From the NCBI RefSeq assembly GCF_003610235.1, contig NZ_RAPR01000001.1, positions 7,192,001 through 7,256,000 of the forward strand: a stretch of 64,000 nt of DNA. The letters are read 5' to 3'. Position 1 is the first letter of the stretch. Each line of letters opens with the position of its first letter. The DNA is from Catellatospora citrea. GTDB lineage: Bacteria > Actinomycetota > Actinomycetes > Mycobacteriales > Micromonosporaceae. The translations under genes and the position numbers were made by a program. Below, piece by piece: positions 47,128-56,120 of the stretch. A model generated the notes under the pieces. That model worked only from the letters and a program-made list of their open reading frames with translations, was not told the DNA's origin and ran no database searches.

Positions 47128-50100
47128 ATGAACCTCAGCAAGTCGTTACGCCTGGCCCTGGCGGCGGTCCTCGCCGCGGGCCTGGGCGCGGCCGTCCCCG
47201 CCGCGCCCGCCCTGGCATCCCCGACCGATGCCGCGTTCAACTCCTCCACCGGCGCCCTCAACGTCAACTACGCCGGTTACCTGTCCAAGCACGACCTCGT
47301 CTACAACCGCCAGAACACCAACCCCCTGCACGGACTGACCGTCGGCAACGGCCGCACCGGAGCCATGGTCTGGTCGCAGAACGGGATCACCGCGCAGGTC
47401 TCCGGTGTGGACCTGTCGCAGCAGTCGGCGTTCGCGGCCGGCATGCTCAACTTCAACACCAGCCCGGCCATCGACGCCGGGTCGAGCACCTTCCAGCAGC
47501 GGCTGTCGCTCTACGACGGCACGCTGACCACGAAGTACGACAGCAACCGCACCGTCACGATCATGGGTTCGCCCAACTCCGAGGTGATGGGCATCCACGT
47601 CGACGACACCCGTGGCGGGGTGTCCAGCGCGACGCTGGAGCTGAGCCTGTGGGACCCGAACGGGGTCTCCAACAGCGCCGACGTGCCCAATCTGACCACC
47701 TGGCGCACGGTGTCCACCGGCAGCGACGCCTCCGCGGCGTGGTTCAGCCGCGGCCAGGCCGACCCGAACAACTTCGGCTACACCTTCGCCGCCACCGTCG
47801 AGGGCGCGTCCTACAGCGCCTCGGTGGTCAACGGCACCCGGGTGCGGCTGAGCATCACGCCCACGTCGAGCTACACCATCTGGTTCACCGCGGCCAGCCG
47901 GATCAACTCGCCGAACCTCGACTCCGTCGCGCAGGCGAAGAACCAGCTCGCCTCGGCCAAGTCGACCGGGTACAACACCACGTTCACCAACTACAAGAAC
48001 TGGTGGCACAACTTCTGGGGCAAGTCGTTCGTGCAGTACTCGAACTCCGCCGGCGACGCCGACTACCTGGAGAACGTGTACTACCTGTCCACGTACATGA
48101 TCGCGGCGGGCGGGTTCGGCAACTACCCGGTGCACTTCATCAACGGCGTGTTCCGGGCCACCGGTGACCAGACCAAGTGGAGCAACGGCTACTGGTACTG
48201 GAACCAGCGCGACGTCTACAACTCGTTCCTGGCCAGCAACCATGCCGACCTGTTCGCCGGGTTCAACCGGCTCTACAGCCGCAACTACGCCGCGCTGAAG
48301 GCGTACACGCAGACCAGGTACGGCACGGACTCGCTGTGGGTGCCCGAGACGATGGGCTGGGACGGCAACGCCCGGGGCACCATCAACAGCGACTACGTCA
48401 ACGACATCTACTCCACCGGCACCGAGGCCGCGTACAACATGTACCTGCAGTACCGGTACACCAACGACACCGCGTACCTGCAGAACACCGTGTACCCGTA
48501 CATGAAGGATGCGCTGCGGTTCTACCAGAACCGGTTCCAGCTGATCAACGGCAAGTACCAGATGGTCAACAGCAACGCCCACGAGACCTACTGGGACGTG
48601 CGCAACGCGATCACCGACCTGGCCGCGGTCCGGCTGCTCGCCCCGCTGACCATCCAGGTCAGCACGCAGCTCGGCCTCGACAGCGGGCTGCGCGCGGGCT
48701 GGCAGAACCTGGTCGACAACCTGTGGGCGTACCAGGTGAGCAACAACGCCTGGCTGCCGCACGACCCGCCCACGTCGCCGACGCGCAACGGTGAGAACGT
48801 CTCTGCCGAGCTGATCTGGCCGTACGACCGCACCGGCATCGGCTACGCCGACTACAACACGGCGCTGAACACGTGGAACGTGCGGCCCAACCCGTACAGC
48901 AACGTGTGGGCCAACGACCACGCGCAGGCGGCCCGGCTCGGCCTGGGCGACCAGGCGTTCAACGGTATGCGGACCATGCTGCAGCGCTACCAGAACTACC
49001 CCAACGGCATGACCAACAACACCAACGGGGTGTTCGAGTACCTCGGCATCCACCTGGTCGCCATGAACGAGTCGCTGCTGCAGAGCTACAACGACAAGAT
49101 CAGGGTGTTCCCCGCGCCGCCCACCGCCTCCTCCTTCGTCGGCAAGTTCACCCTGCTGGCCAAGGACGGCTTCCTGGTCAGCTCGGAGCGCGAGGCCGGT
49201 GAGATCAAGTACGTCGGGCTGCGCAGCCAGTTCGGCAAGAACGCCACCGTGGTCAACCCTTGGGGCACCCAGCAGGTCCAGGTGCGCCGCACCTCCGACA
49301 ACGCGATCATCACCACGTCGTCGGCGGCCGAGGTCAGCTTCGCCACCGCCGCGAACACCGTGTACGTGGTCGAGCGCACCGCCAAGCCGCTGAGTGGCTA
49401 CACCGCGACCACGCTGACCGGCACCGCCAACAACGGCCAGAAGTCGCTGCTCAACACGGCGTCGACGCTGGGCCTGGGCACTCCCGGCGGAGGCGGTGGC
49501 GGCGGGCTCGTCAACGACACCGACCTGACCTACGACGCCGGCTGGTACCACACCACCGCCCGGGGCTACGGCGACTACAACGACGACACCCACCACACCA
49601 ACACCGTCAACGCCGCGGCCAGCTACACCTTCACCGGCACCGGCATCGAGTACCTGTCCGAGCGGTTCAGCGACATGGGCAACGTCGACGTGTACCTGGA
49701 CAACGTGTTCCAGGCCAACGTCAACCTCAACGTGTCGGGGCCACGGCAGGCGCAGGCGGTCGTCTGGTCCAAGACCGGTCTGACCAACGGACAGCACACC
49801 ATCCGGATCGTCAACAAGTCCACGTCCGTGGGCATGGTCGACGCCCTGCGTGTCACCACCGGCGGCACACCCCAACCCACCGGCTACGTCGCCCTCAAGG
49901 CGCAGGCCAACGGGCAGTACGTCACCGCGGCCAACGCCACCACGGCACTGATCGCCAACTCGACCACGGTCGGCACGGCGCAGCAGTTCCAGGTGAGCGA
50001 CCTCGGCAACGGCAACATCGCGCTGCGCGCGCGGTCGAACAGCCAGTTCGTCTGCGCGGAGAACGCCGGCGCGAACCCGCTGCTGGCCAACCGCGCCTCG

Positions 50101-50271
50101 GCGGGCTCCTGGGAGACCTTCGCCCTGGTCCGCAACTCCGACAACACGGTGAGCCTGCGGGCCACCGTCAACAACCAGTACGTGACGGCCGAGAACGGCG
50201 GAGCGGCCGCGCTCATCGCCAACCGCGCGTCCATCGGCCCCTGGGAGAAGTTCGAAATGATCACACTCTGA
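47128..50271 (+). CDS. Secreted GH95-like glycosidase with carbohydrate-binding and lectin modules
   Basis: A 1047-residue exported protein. Signal peptide 1-30 (ALA|SPT). N-terminal beta domain ~45-300 (GLTVGNGRTGAMVWSQNGITAQVSGVDLSQQS), of the DUF5703/GH95 N-terminal type. (alpha/alpha)6 barrel ~300-690, with YYLSTYMIAAGGFGNYPVHFINGVFRATGDQTKWSNGYWYWNQRDVYNSFLASNHADL and NSNAHETYWDVRNAITDLAA. GH95 enzymes act on alpha-L-fucosides or alpha-L-galactosides; the substrate here is uncertain. A CBM-like jelly roll follows (~793-912, TDLTYDAGWYHTTARGYGDYNDD), then a fascin-like beta-trefoil (~919-1047). GCGGAGG lies ahead of the ATG. First gene of the glycan cluster, with the palindrome at 47050 upstream. 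Confidence 0.82.
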   Translation: MNLSKSLRLALAAVLAAGLGAAVPAAPALASPTDAAFNSSTGALNVNYAGYLSKHDLVYNRQNTNPLHGLTVGNGRTGAMVWSQNGITAQVSGVDLSQQSAFAAGMLNFNTSPAIDAGSSTFQQRLSLYDGTLTTKYDSNRTVTIMGSPNSEVMGIHVDDTRGGVSSATLELSLWDPNGVSNSADVPNLTTWRTVSTGSDASAAWFSRGQADPNNFGYTFAATVEGASYSASVVNGTRVRLSITPTSSYTIWFTAASRINSPNLDSVAQAKNQLASAKSTGYNTTFTNYKNWWHNFWGKSFVQYSNSAGDADYLENVYYLSTYMIAAGGFGNYPVHFINGVFRATGDQTKWSNGYWYWNQRDVYNSFLASNHADLFAGFNRLYSRNYAALKAYTQTRYGTDSLWVPETMGWDGNARGTINSDYVNDIYSTGTEAAYNMYLQYRYTNDTAYLQNTVYPYMKDALRFYQNRFQLINGKYQMVNSNAHETYWDVRNAITDLAAVRLLAPLTIQVSTQLGLDSGLRAGWQNLVDNLWAYQVSNNAWLPHDPPTSPTRNGENVSAELIWPYDRTGIGYADYNTALNTWNVRPNPYSNVWANDHAQAARLGLGDQAFNGMRTMLQRYQNYPNGMTNNTNGVFEYLGIHLVAMNESLLQSYNDKIRVFPAPPTASSFVGKFTLLAKDGFLVSSEREAGEIKYVGLRSQFGKNATVVNPWGTQQVQVRRTSDNAIITTSSAAEVSFATAANTVYVVERTAKPLSGYTATTLTGTANNGQKSLLNTASTLGLGTPGGGGGGGLVNDTDLTYDAGWYHTTARGYGDYNDDTHHTNTVNAAASYTFTGTGIEYLSERFSDMGNVDVYLDNVFQANVNLNVSGPRQAQAVVWSKTGLTNGQHTIRIVNKSTSVGMVDALRVTTGGTPQPTGYVALKAQANGQYVTAANATTALIANSTTVGTAQQFQVSDLGNGNIALRARSNSQFVCAENAGANPLLANRASAGSWETFALVRNSDNTVSLRATVNNQYVTAENGGAAALIANRASIGPWEKFEMITL

Positions 50272-50276
50272 CCGAC

Positions 50277-50307
50277 GCGGAGGGCCGGACCGGGTCCGGC
50301 CCTCCGC
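50277..50307 (+). terminator. Terminator after GH95-like gene
   Basis: A perfect 14-bp stem (50277-50290 with 50294-50307) around a three-base loop, five bases past the stop. A second smaller hairpin (CGGAGCCG/CGGCTCCG) follows near 50320-50350. The rest of the 50272-50593 gap shows no gene. Confidence 0.8.
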
Positions 50308-50593
50308 CTACGCCACTTCGGAGCCGAGCATTCGGCGACCCGGCTCCGAGCCGACCGTCCGGGATCCCGCACCTCGCGGGAGCCCGGTGGCCCGGACGGC
50401 ACCGGGCGTTCCGCCTCCACGGGCGGCACGCGCGGACCGCCCGGACGCCCCGACCCCGAGGGAACGCGTCATGGCACCCGTCGCCGAGATCCACCGTGCT
50501 CCGCGCCTGATCAGTGGCCGGTCGCCGGGACGGTCGTGCGCCCCTTCGGCCCCCGTCCCGCACCAGCCGACCCCCACTGATCCGGAGCGACCC

Positions 50594-53500
50594 ATGCCTC
50601 GAAGTACCCGCCCGCGCCTCGCCGCGGGCCTGGCCCTGATGATGCTCGCGAGCGTGGCGGCGACTGCCGTCACCGTCGTCGCCGATCCCGCCCCGGCGGC
50701 CGCCGCGCCGCCGCCGACGTCCAGCTTCGAGAAGGTGAAGCTGGACGGCGGGCTGTCCATGGGCGAGCCGATCGAGCTGTCCGTGCTGCCCGACGGCAAG
50801 GTCCTCTACATCAACCGGGGCACCAGTTCCGGCGGCGGGCAGGTCCGGCTCTACAACCCGGCCACCAGCTCCACCACCGTGGCGCTGACGCTGCAGCTCG
50901 ACGCCCGGTTCGAGGACGGCCTGATCGGCATCACGCTGCACCCGCAGTTCGCCACGAACCGGTGGGTGTACCTGTTCTACTCGCCGGTGGCCACGCCGCT
51001 GGTCAACCGGATCTCCCGGTTCACCTTCAACACGTCCACCAACGTGCTGGACGCGGCCAGCGAGACCAAGCTCATCGAGTGGCCCACCGAACGGCGGCTG
51101 TGCTGCCACTCCGCGGGCTCGATGACCTGGGACAGCAACAACAACCTCTACTTCGCGGTGGGCGACAACACCAACTCCGGCGGCGACTCCGCGGGCATGG
51201 CCCCCATCGACGAGCGCACCTCGCGCGACGCGCAGTACGACGCGCAGCGCACCTCGGGCAACACCAACGACCTGCGCGGGAAGATCAACCGTATCCACCC
51301 GGAGAACAACGGGACCTACACCATCCCGACGGGCAATCTGTTCCCGGTGGGCACGGCCAACACCCGGCCCGAGATCTACACCATGGGCAACCGCAACCCG
51401 TACCGCATCTGGGTCGACAAGCAGGCGAACAACACCCTGTACTGGGGCGAGGTCGGACCGGACGCCGGGGCGACCATCGCCAACCGGGGCCCGGCCGCCT
51501 ACGACGAGTACAACCGCGCCACCGGTCCCGGCAACTACGGCTGGCCCTACTGCGGCGGCCCGAACGTCGCGTACAACGACTGGGATTTCGCGGCAAACGC
51601 GCCGCGCGGCTGGTTCCCGTGCGGCGGCAGCACCGGCCCGGTCAACAACTCCCCCCGCAACACCGGCCTGCAGCAGCTCCCGCCGACCAAGGGCGCGCTG
51701 GTGTGGGAGCAGCACGGCGGCAGCCGCGAGTGGCCCGCGCTGGACAACCCGGGCGGCTGCGGCTCGCCCAACCACGCCGAGGTCTACCACTACAACCCGA
51801 ACCTGAACTCCACGGTGAAGTGGCCGGCCTACTACGACAACAAGCTGATCATCACCGAGTACTGCCGGAACTGGATCAAGGAGGTCCAGTTCGACAACGG
51901 CAACCCGGTCACCGGCAACCCGACGATCATCGAGCCGGTGGTGTCCGGCATGCAGCTGGTGCACCCGATCGACATGGAGTTCGGCCCGGACGGGTCGCTC
52001 TACCTGCTCGAGTACGGCAACGGCTACTTCTCCGGCGACGCCGCGGCGGGCCTGTACAAAATCAACTACGTGGCCGGCGGGCGCTCGCCGACCGCGGTCG
52101 CCACGGCCAACCGCGACAACGGGCTCGCCCCGCTGGCGGTGACCTTCTCCAGCGCGGGCAGCAGCGACCCCGACGGCGACCCGCTGACCTATGCCTGGGA
52201 CTTCGACAGCAACGGCACCACCGACTCGACCGCGGCCAACCCGAGCTACACCTACACCACGGTCGGCGACAAGCGGGCCCGGCTTACGGTCAACGACGGC
52301 ACCGGCCGGTCCGGCAGCGTCCAGATCCCCATCGTGGTCGGCAACAACCGGCCGGTGACCACGGTCGGGTCGATCCCCAACGGCGGCATCTACGGCTGGG
52401 GTGACAACGTCACCGCGACCGCGGCGTCGACCGACGCCCAGGACGGCACCATCGCCTGCGGCAACGTCGTCGTGCGGGTGGCACTCGGGCACCAGGAGCA
52501 CGCGCACGAGGAGGGCCAGGGCACCGGCTGCGGCTTCACCTTCAACACCGGCCCGATCCACGCCGGGCTGGACGCGGTGCAGTTCTTCGTGGTCCGGGGC
52601 AGCTACACCGACAGCGGGGCGGCGGGCACCGTGCCGCTGACCGGCGAGCAGCAGCTCACCCTGTGGCCCAAGCAGTGGCAGGCCGAGCACTACGTGACCC
52701 TCAACGGGCCCAAGGTGGTCGACCAGGCCGCGGCCGAGGGCGGCAAGCGCCTCGGCGACATCCAGAACGGCGAGAGCGTACGCCACCACGGCGTCAGCCT
52801 GAAGGGCATCACCAGCGTCAAGGCGCGGGTCTCCTCGGCCGGGACGGGCGGCGTGCTGTCGTTCCGCTACGACTCCACCACCGGCCCCGAGGTCGCCCGG
52901 ATCATCGTGCCCGGCACCGGCGGCTGGGACAACTACACCGAGGTCACCGCCCCGGTCACCAGGCCTGACGACGGCACGCACGACCTGTACCTGGTGTTCA
53001 CCGGCACGGGCACCGGCGCGCTGTACGACGTGGACAGCTACACGTTCGTCGGCGGCGGCGTGGGCAGCACCCCGCCGGGCGGCGGCCAGGACCTGGCGCA
53101 GGGCCGCCCGGTGACCGCGTCCAGCACCGAGGCGGGCGCGAACGTGGCCGGCAACGCGGTCGACGGCAACGCCGCCACCCGCTGGAGCAGCCTGTACGCC
53201 GACCCACAGTGGATCACCGTGGACCTGGGCGCGTCGTACAACGTCAACCGGGTCCGGATCAACTGGGAGGCCGCGTTCGGCCGGGCGTACCGGGTCGAGG
53301 TGTCGCCGGACAACAGCGCGTGGACGTCGATCTTCTCGACCACGACCGGCGACGGCGGGGCCGACGACCTCAACGTCACCGGTACGGGTCGCTACGTGCG
53401 CGTATACGGCACCCAGCGCGGCCTTACCCAATACGGCTACTCGCTGTGGGACCTGAACGTCTACGGGTCCCCGGTGAGCGGCGCGACCCTGCTGTCGCGC

Positions 53501-53869
53501 AACCGGCCGGTGACGGCGTCCAGCACCGAGGCCGGGGCCAACGTCCCCGCCAACGTCGTCGACGGCAGCACCACCACCCGGTGGAGCAGCCTCTACGCCG
53601 ACCCGCAGTGGATCACCGTCGACCTCGGCCAGACCCGCAACGTCAGCCGGGTCGTCCTGAACTGGGAGACCGCGTACGCGACGGCCTACCAGGTGCAGGT
53701 CTCCAACGACAACAGCAGCTGGACCACGGTCTCGTCCACCACCACCGGCAACGGCGGCGTGGACGACCTGGCCGTGTCCGGCTCCGGCCGCTACGTGCGG
53801 ATCAACGGCACGGCGCGGGCCACCCAGTGGGGCTACTCGCTGTGGGAGTTCGACGTCTACGGGTCCTGA
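50594..53869 (+). CDS. Secreted PQQ-dependent sugar dehydrogenase-type (GSDH) protein with PKD and F5/8C modules
   Basis: A 1091-residue exported protein. Signal peptide ~1-38. Glucose/sorbosone-dehydrogenase beta-propeller ~45-490: DARFEDGLIGITLHPQFATNRWVYLFYSP, PIDERTSRDAQYDAQRTSGNTNDLRGKINRIHPENNGTYTIPTGNLFPVGTANTRPEIYTMGNRNPYRIWVD, HPIDMEFGPDGSLYLLEYGNGY. PKD domain ~496-579 (TFSSAGSSDPDGDPLTYAWDF). Intervening beta region, then a CBM6-like jelly roll ~689-817. Two F5/8 type C (discoidin) domains, ~830-956 and ~965-1091. PQQ enzymes of this fold oxidise aldoses at C1. ATG 50594 is chosen for the signal peptide. It is a paralogue of 56121-58958. Confidence 0.85.
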   Translation: MPRSTRPRLAAGLALMMLASVAATAVTVVADPAPAAAAPPPTSSFEKVKLDGGLSMGEPIELSVLPDGKVLYINRGTSSGGGQVRLYNPATSSTTVALTLQLDARFEDGLIGITLHPQFATNRWVYLFYSPVATPLVNRISRFTFNTSTNVLDAASETKLIEWPTERRLCCHSAGSMTWDSNNNLYFAVGDNTNSGGDSAGMAPIDERTSRDAQYDAQRTSGNTNDLRGKINRIHPENNGTYTIPTGNLFPVGTANTRPEIYTMGNRNPYRIWVDKQANNTLYWGEVGPDAGATIANRGPAAYDEYNRATGPGNYGWPYCGGPNVAYNDWDFAANAPRGWFPCGGSTGPVNNSPRNTGLQQLPPTKGALVWEQHGGSREWPALDNPGGCGSPNHAEVYHYNPNLNSTVKWPAYYDNKLIITEYCRNWIKEVQFDNGNPVTGNPTIIEPVVSGMQLVHPIDMEFGPDGSLYLLEYGNGYFSGDAAAGLYKINYVAGGRSPTAVATANRDNGLAPLAVTFSSAGSSDPDGDPLTYAWDFDSNGTTDSTAANPSYTYTTVGDKRARLTVNDGTGRSGSVQIPIVVGNNRPVTTVGSIPNGGIYGWGDNVTATAASTDAQDGTIACGNVVVRVALGHQEHAHEEGQGTGCGFTFNTGPIHAGLDAVQFFVVRGSYTDSGAAGTVPLTGEQQLTLWPKQWQAEHYVTLNGPKVVDQAAAEGGKRLGDIQNGESVRHHGVSLKGITSVKARVSSAGTGGVLSFRYDSTTGPEVARIIVPGTGGWDNYTEVTAPVTRPDDGTHDLYLVFTGTGTGALYDVDSYTFVGGGVGSTPPGGGQDLAQGRPVTASSTEAGANVAGNAVDGNAATRWSSLYADPQWITVDLGASYNVNRVRINWEAAFGRAYRVEVSPDNSAWTSIFSTTTGDGGADDLNVTGTGRYVRVYGTQRGLTQYGYSLWDLNVYGSPVSGATLLSRNRPVTASSTEAGANVPANVVDGSTTTRWSSLYADPQWITVDLGQTRNVSRVVLNWETAYATAYQVQVSNDNSSWTTVSSTTTGNGGVDDLAVSGSGRYVRINGTARATQWGYSLWEFDVYGS

Positions 53870-53877
53870 CCCTCCCA

Positions 53878-53908
53878 CGCCGGAGGCGGCCGTCCGTCGC
53901 CTCCGGCG
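53878..53908 (+). terminator. Hairpin between GSDH and ThuA-DUF1080 genes
   Basis: CGCCGGAGGCG (53878-53888) pairs perfectly with 53898-53908 over 11 bp. It starts nine bases after the stop and ends 20 bases before the next ATG, so it may attenuate readthrough. Confidence 0.7.
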
Positions 53909-53928
53909 TACCTCTCGAAGGAGCAACG

Positions 53929-56043
53929 ATGCGCAGAAGGTTTCTGTCCCTGCTCACCGGCCTGGCCCTGGCGGTCGGGTCGGCGGCGCTGGCGCTGCCT
54001 GCCACGGCGCAGGCGGCGCCGCTGACCAAGGTGCTGGTCTTCTCCAAGACGGCCGGTTTCCGCCACTCGTCCATCCCCAACGGCATCGCCGCGATCCAGG
54101 CGCTGGGCACGGCCAACGGCTTCACGGTCACCGCGACCGAGGACGCCGCCCAGTTCACCACGGCGAACCTCGCCCAGTACCAGGCGGTCATCTGGCTGTC
54201 GACCACCGGTGACGTGCTCAACGCGACGCAGGAGGCCGCGTTCCAGAGCTACATCGCGTCCGGCGGCGGCTACGTCGGCGTGCACGCCGCGGCCGACACC
54301 GAGTACGACTGGGCCTGGTACGGCGGCCTGGTCGGGGCGTACTTCTCCTCGCACCCGGCGACCCAGCAGGCCACCATCCGGGTCGAGGACCGGTCCAACA
54401 TCTCCACCTCGCACCTGCCGCCGACCTGGACCCGCACCGACGAGTGGTACAACTACCGCGCCAACCCGCGGGCCAACGTCAAGGTGCTGGCCAGCCTGGT
54501 CGAGTCGTCGTACACCGGCGGCACCATGGGCGACCACCCGATCACCTGGTGCTCCAACTACGGCGGCGGGCGCTCCTGGTACACCGGCCTCGGCCACACC
54601 GAGGAGACGTACGCCGACGCGAACTTCCGCACCATGCTGCTCGGCGGCATCCAGATCGCGGCCGGGTCCAAGCCCGCCGACTGCCGCCCGGAGACCGGCT
54701 ACACCGCCATCTTCGACGGCACCCAGAACAGCCTCAACCAGTGGCGGATGGCCGGACCCGGCGGGTTCACCCTGGCCAACGAGACGCTGACCTCGTTCGG
54801 CGGCATGGGCCTGCTCTGGTTCCCGGTGCGCACCTACAGCAACTACTCGCTCAAGGTCGACTGGATGATGCCGGGCGACGACAACGGCGGCGTGTTCATC
54901 GGCTTCCCGGACCCGCTCAACGACCCGTGGGGTCCGGTCAACGCCGGTCACGAGATCCAGATCGACGCCACCGACGCCGATCCGAGCCGCACCACCGGCA
55001 GCGTGTACAGCTTCCAGGCGCCCAACACCACCGCCCGCGCGGCGGCGCTCAACCCGCCTGGCCAGTGGAACACCTACGAGATCGGGCTGCACGGCCAGCG
55101 GGTCGAGATCTGGCTCAACGGCGTGAAGATCAACGACTACAACAGCACCCGGGCCATCGCCACCGGCTACATCGGCGTGCAGAACGACGGCGCCGGCGCG
55201 GACATCAACTACCGCAACATCCGCATCAAGACCGACGGCACCCAGCCGCCGGCCACCGACGTCGCCCAGGGCAAGCCCGTCACCGCCTCCAGCACCGAGG
55301 CCGGCGGCAACGTCGCGGCCAACGCCGTGGACGGCAACGCCGCCACCCGCTGGAGCAGCCTGTACACCGATCCGCAGTCGATCACCGTGGACCTCGGCCA
55401 GTCGCACAACCTCACCCGGGTCCGGCTGAACTGGGAGGCCGCCTACGGCCGGGCGTACCAGCTCCAGACCTCGCCCGACAACAGCACCTGGACCACGGTC
55501 TACTCCACCACCACCGGCGACGGCGGCGTGGACGACGTGACCCTGACCGGCACCGGCCGCTACGTGCGCATGAACGGCACGCAGCGGGCCACCCAGTGGG
55601 GCTACTCGCTGTGGGACTTCAACGTCTACGGCACCCCCGCCGGCACCGGGCCGGTCCTGCTGTCGCGCAACCGCCCGGTGACGGTGTCCAGCGTGGAGCC
55701 CGGCAGCGCGCACAACGGCGCGAACGCCGTCGACGGCAACACCGGCACCCGCTGGGGCAGCGCCTACGCCGACCCGCAGTGGATCTCGGTCGACCTCGGC
55801 GCGTCGAAGTCGATCAGCCGGGTCCGGATCAGCTGGGAGGCCGCCTACGGCCGGGCGTACCAGATCCAGACCTCGCCCGACAACAGCACCTGGACCACCG
55901 TCTACTCCACCACCACGAGCGACGGCGGCGTCGACGACGTCAACGTGACCGGCACCGGCCGCTACGTGCGCGTCAACGGCACCCAGCGCGCCCTCACCCA
56001 GTACGGCTACTCGATCTGGGAGCTGGACGTCTACGGCAGTTGA
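53929..56043 (+). CDS. Secreted ThuA-DUF1080 protein with two F5/8C domains
   Basis: A 704-residue exported protein. Signal peptide 1-29 (AQA|APL). ThuA domain ~30-251 (KVLVFSKTAGFRHSSIPNGIAAIQALG; GGYVGVHAAADTEYDWAWYGGLVGAYFSSHP), very close to the one at 37614-38783. DUF1080 (3-keto-disaccharide hydrolase/LamG-like) ~256-436: GYTAIFDGTQNSLNQWRMAGPGGFTL, FIGFPDPLND, GHEIQIDATDADPSRTTGSVYSF, WNTYEIGLHGQRVEIWLNGVKINDYN. F5/8C modules ~443-570 and ~576-704. DUF1080 proteins have been linked to 3-keto-glycoside hydrolysis, which fits beside sugar-oxidising GSDH proteins. GAAGGAG precedes the ATG. Confidence 0.88.
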   Translation: MRRRFLSLLTGLALAVGSAALALPATAQAAPLTKVLVFSKTAGFRHSSIPNGIAAIQALGTANGFTVTATEDAAQFTTANLAQYQAVIWLSTTGDVLNATQEAAFQSYIASGGGYVGVHAAADTEYDWAWYGGLVGAYFSSHPATQQATIRVEDRSNISTSHLPPTWTRTDEWYNYRANPRANVKVLASLVESSYTGGTMGDHPITWCSNYGGGRSWYTGLGHTEETYADANFRTMLLGGIQIAAGSKPADCRPETGYTAIFDGTQNSLNQWRMAGPGGFTLANETLTSFGGMGLLWFPVRTYSNYSLKVDWMMPGDDNGGVFIGFPDPLNDPWGPVNAGHEIQIDATDADPSRTTGSVYSFQAPNTTARAAALNPPGQWNTYEIGLHGQRVEIWLNGVKINDYNSTRAIATGYIGVQNDGAGADINYRNIRIKTDGTQPPATDVAQGKPVTASSTEAGGNVAANAVDGNAATRWSSLYTDPQSITVDLGQSHNLTRVRLNWEAAYGRAYQLQTSPDNSTWTTVYSTTTGDGGVDDVTLTGTGRYVRMNGTQRATQWGYSLWDFNVYGTPAGTGPVLLSRNRPVTVSSVEPGSAHNGANAVDGNTGTRWGSAYADPQWISVDLGASKSISRVRISWEAAYGRAYQIQTSPDNSTWTTVYSTTTSDGGVDDVNVTGTGRYVRVNGTQRALTQYGYSIWELDVYGS

Positions 56044-56065
56044 GTAGACCCCTTCCCCGTCCCAC

Positions 56066-56095
56066 CCCCGGCGCGCAGGCCCCCGCGCGCCGGGG
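56066..56095 (+). terminator. Hairpin between ThuA-DUF1080 and second GSDH gene
   Basis: CCCCGGCGCGC (56066-56076) pairs perfectly with GCGCGCCGGGG (56085-56095) around eight bases, in the 77-base gap. Confidence 0.7.
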
Positions 56096-56120
56096 CACCC
56101 CACCCCTCGGAAGGAACCCC

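Noticed and set aside
50261..53926. 1221-codon minus-strand frame
   Set aside because: Antisense to the GSDH gene; consists of GVGR/VDR-like low-complexity sequence with no domain.
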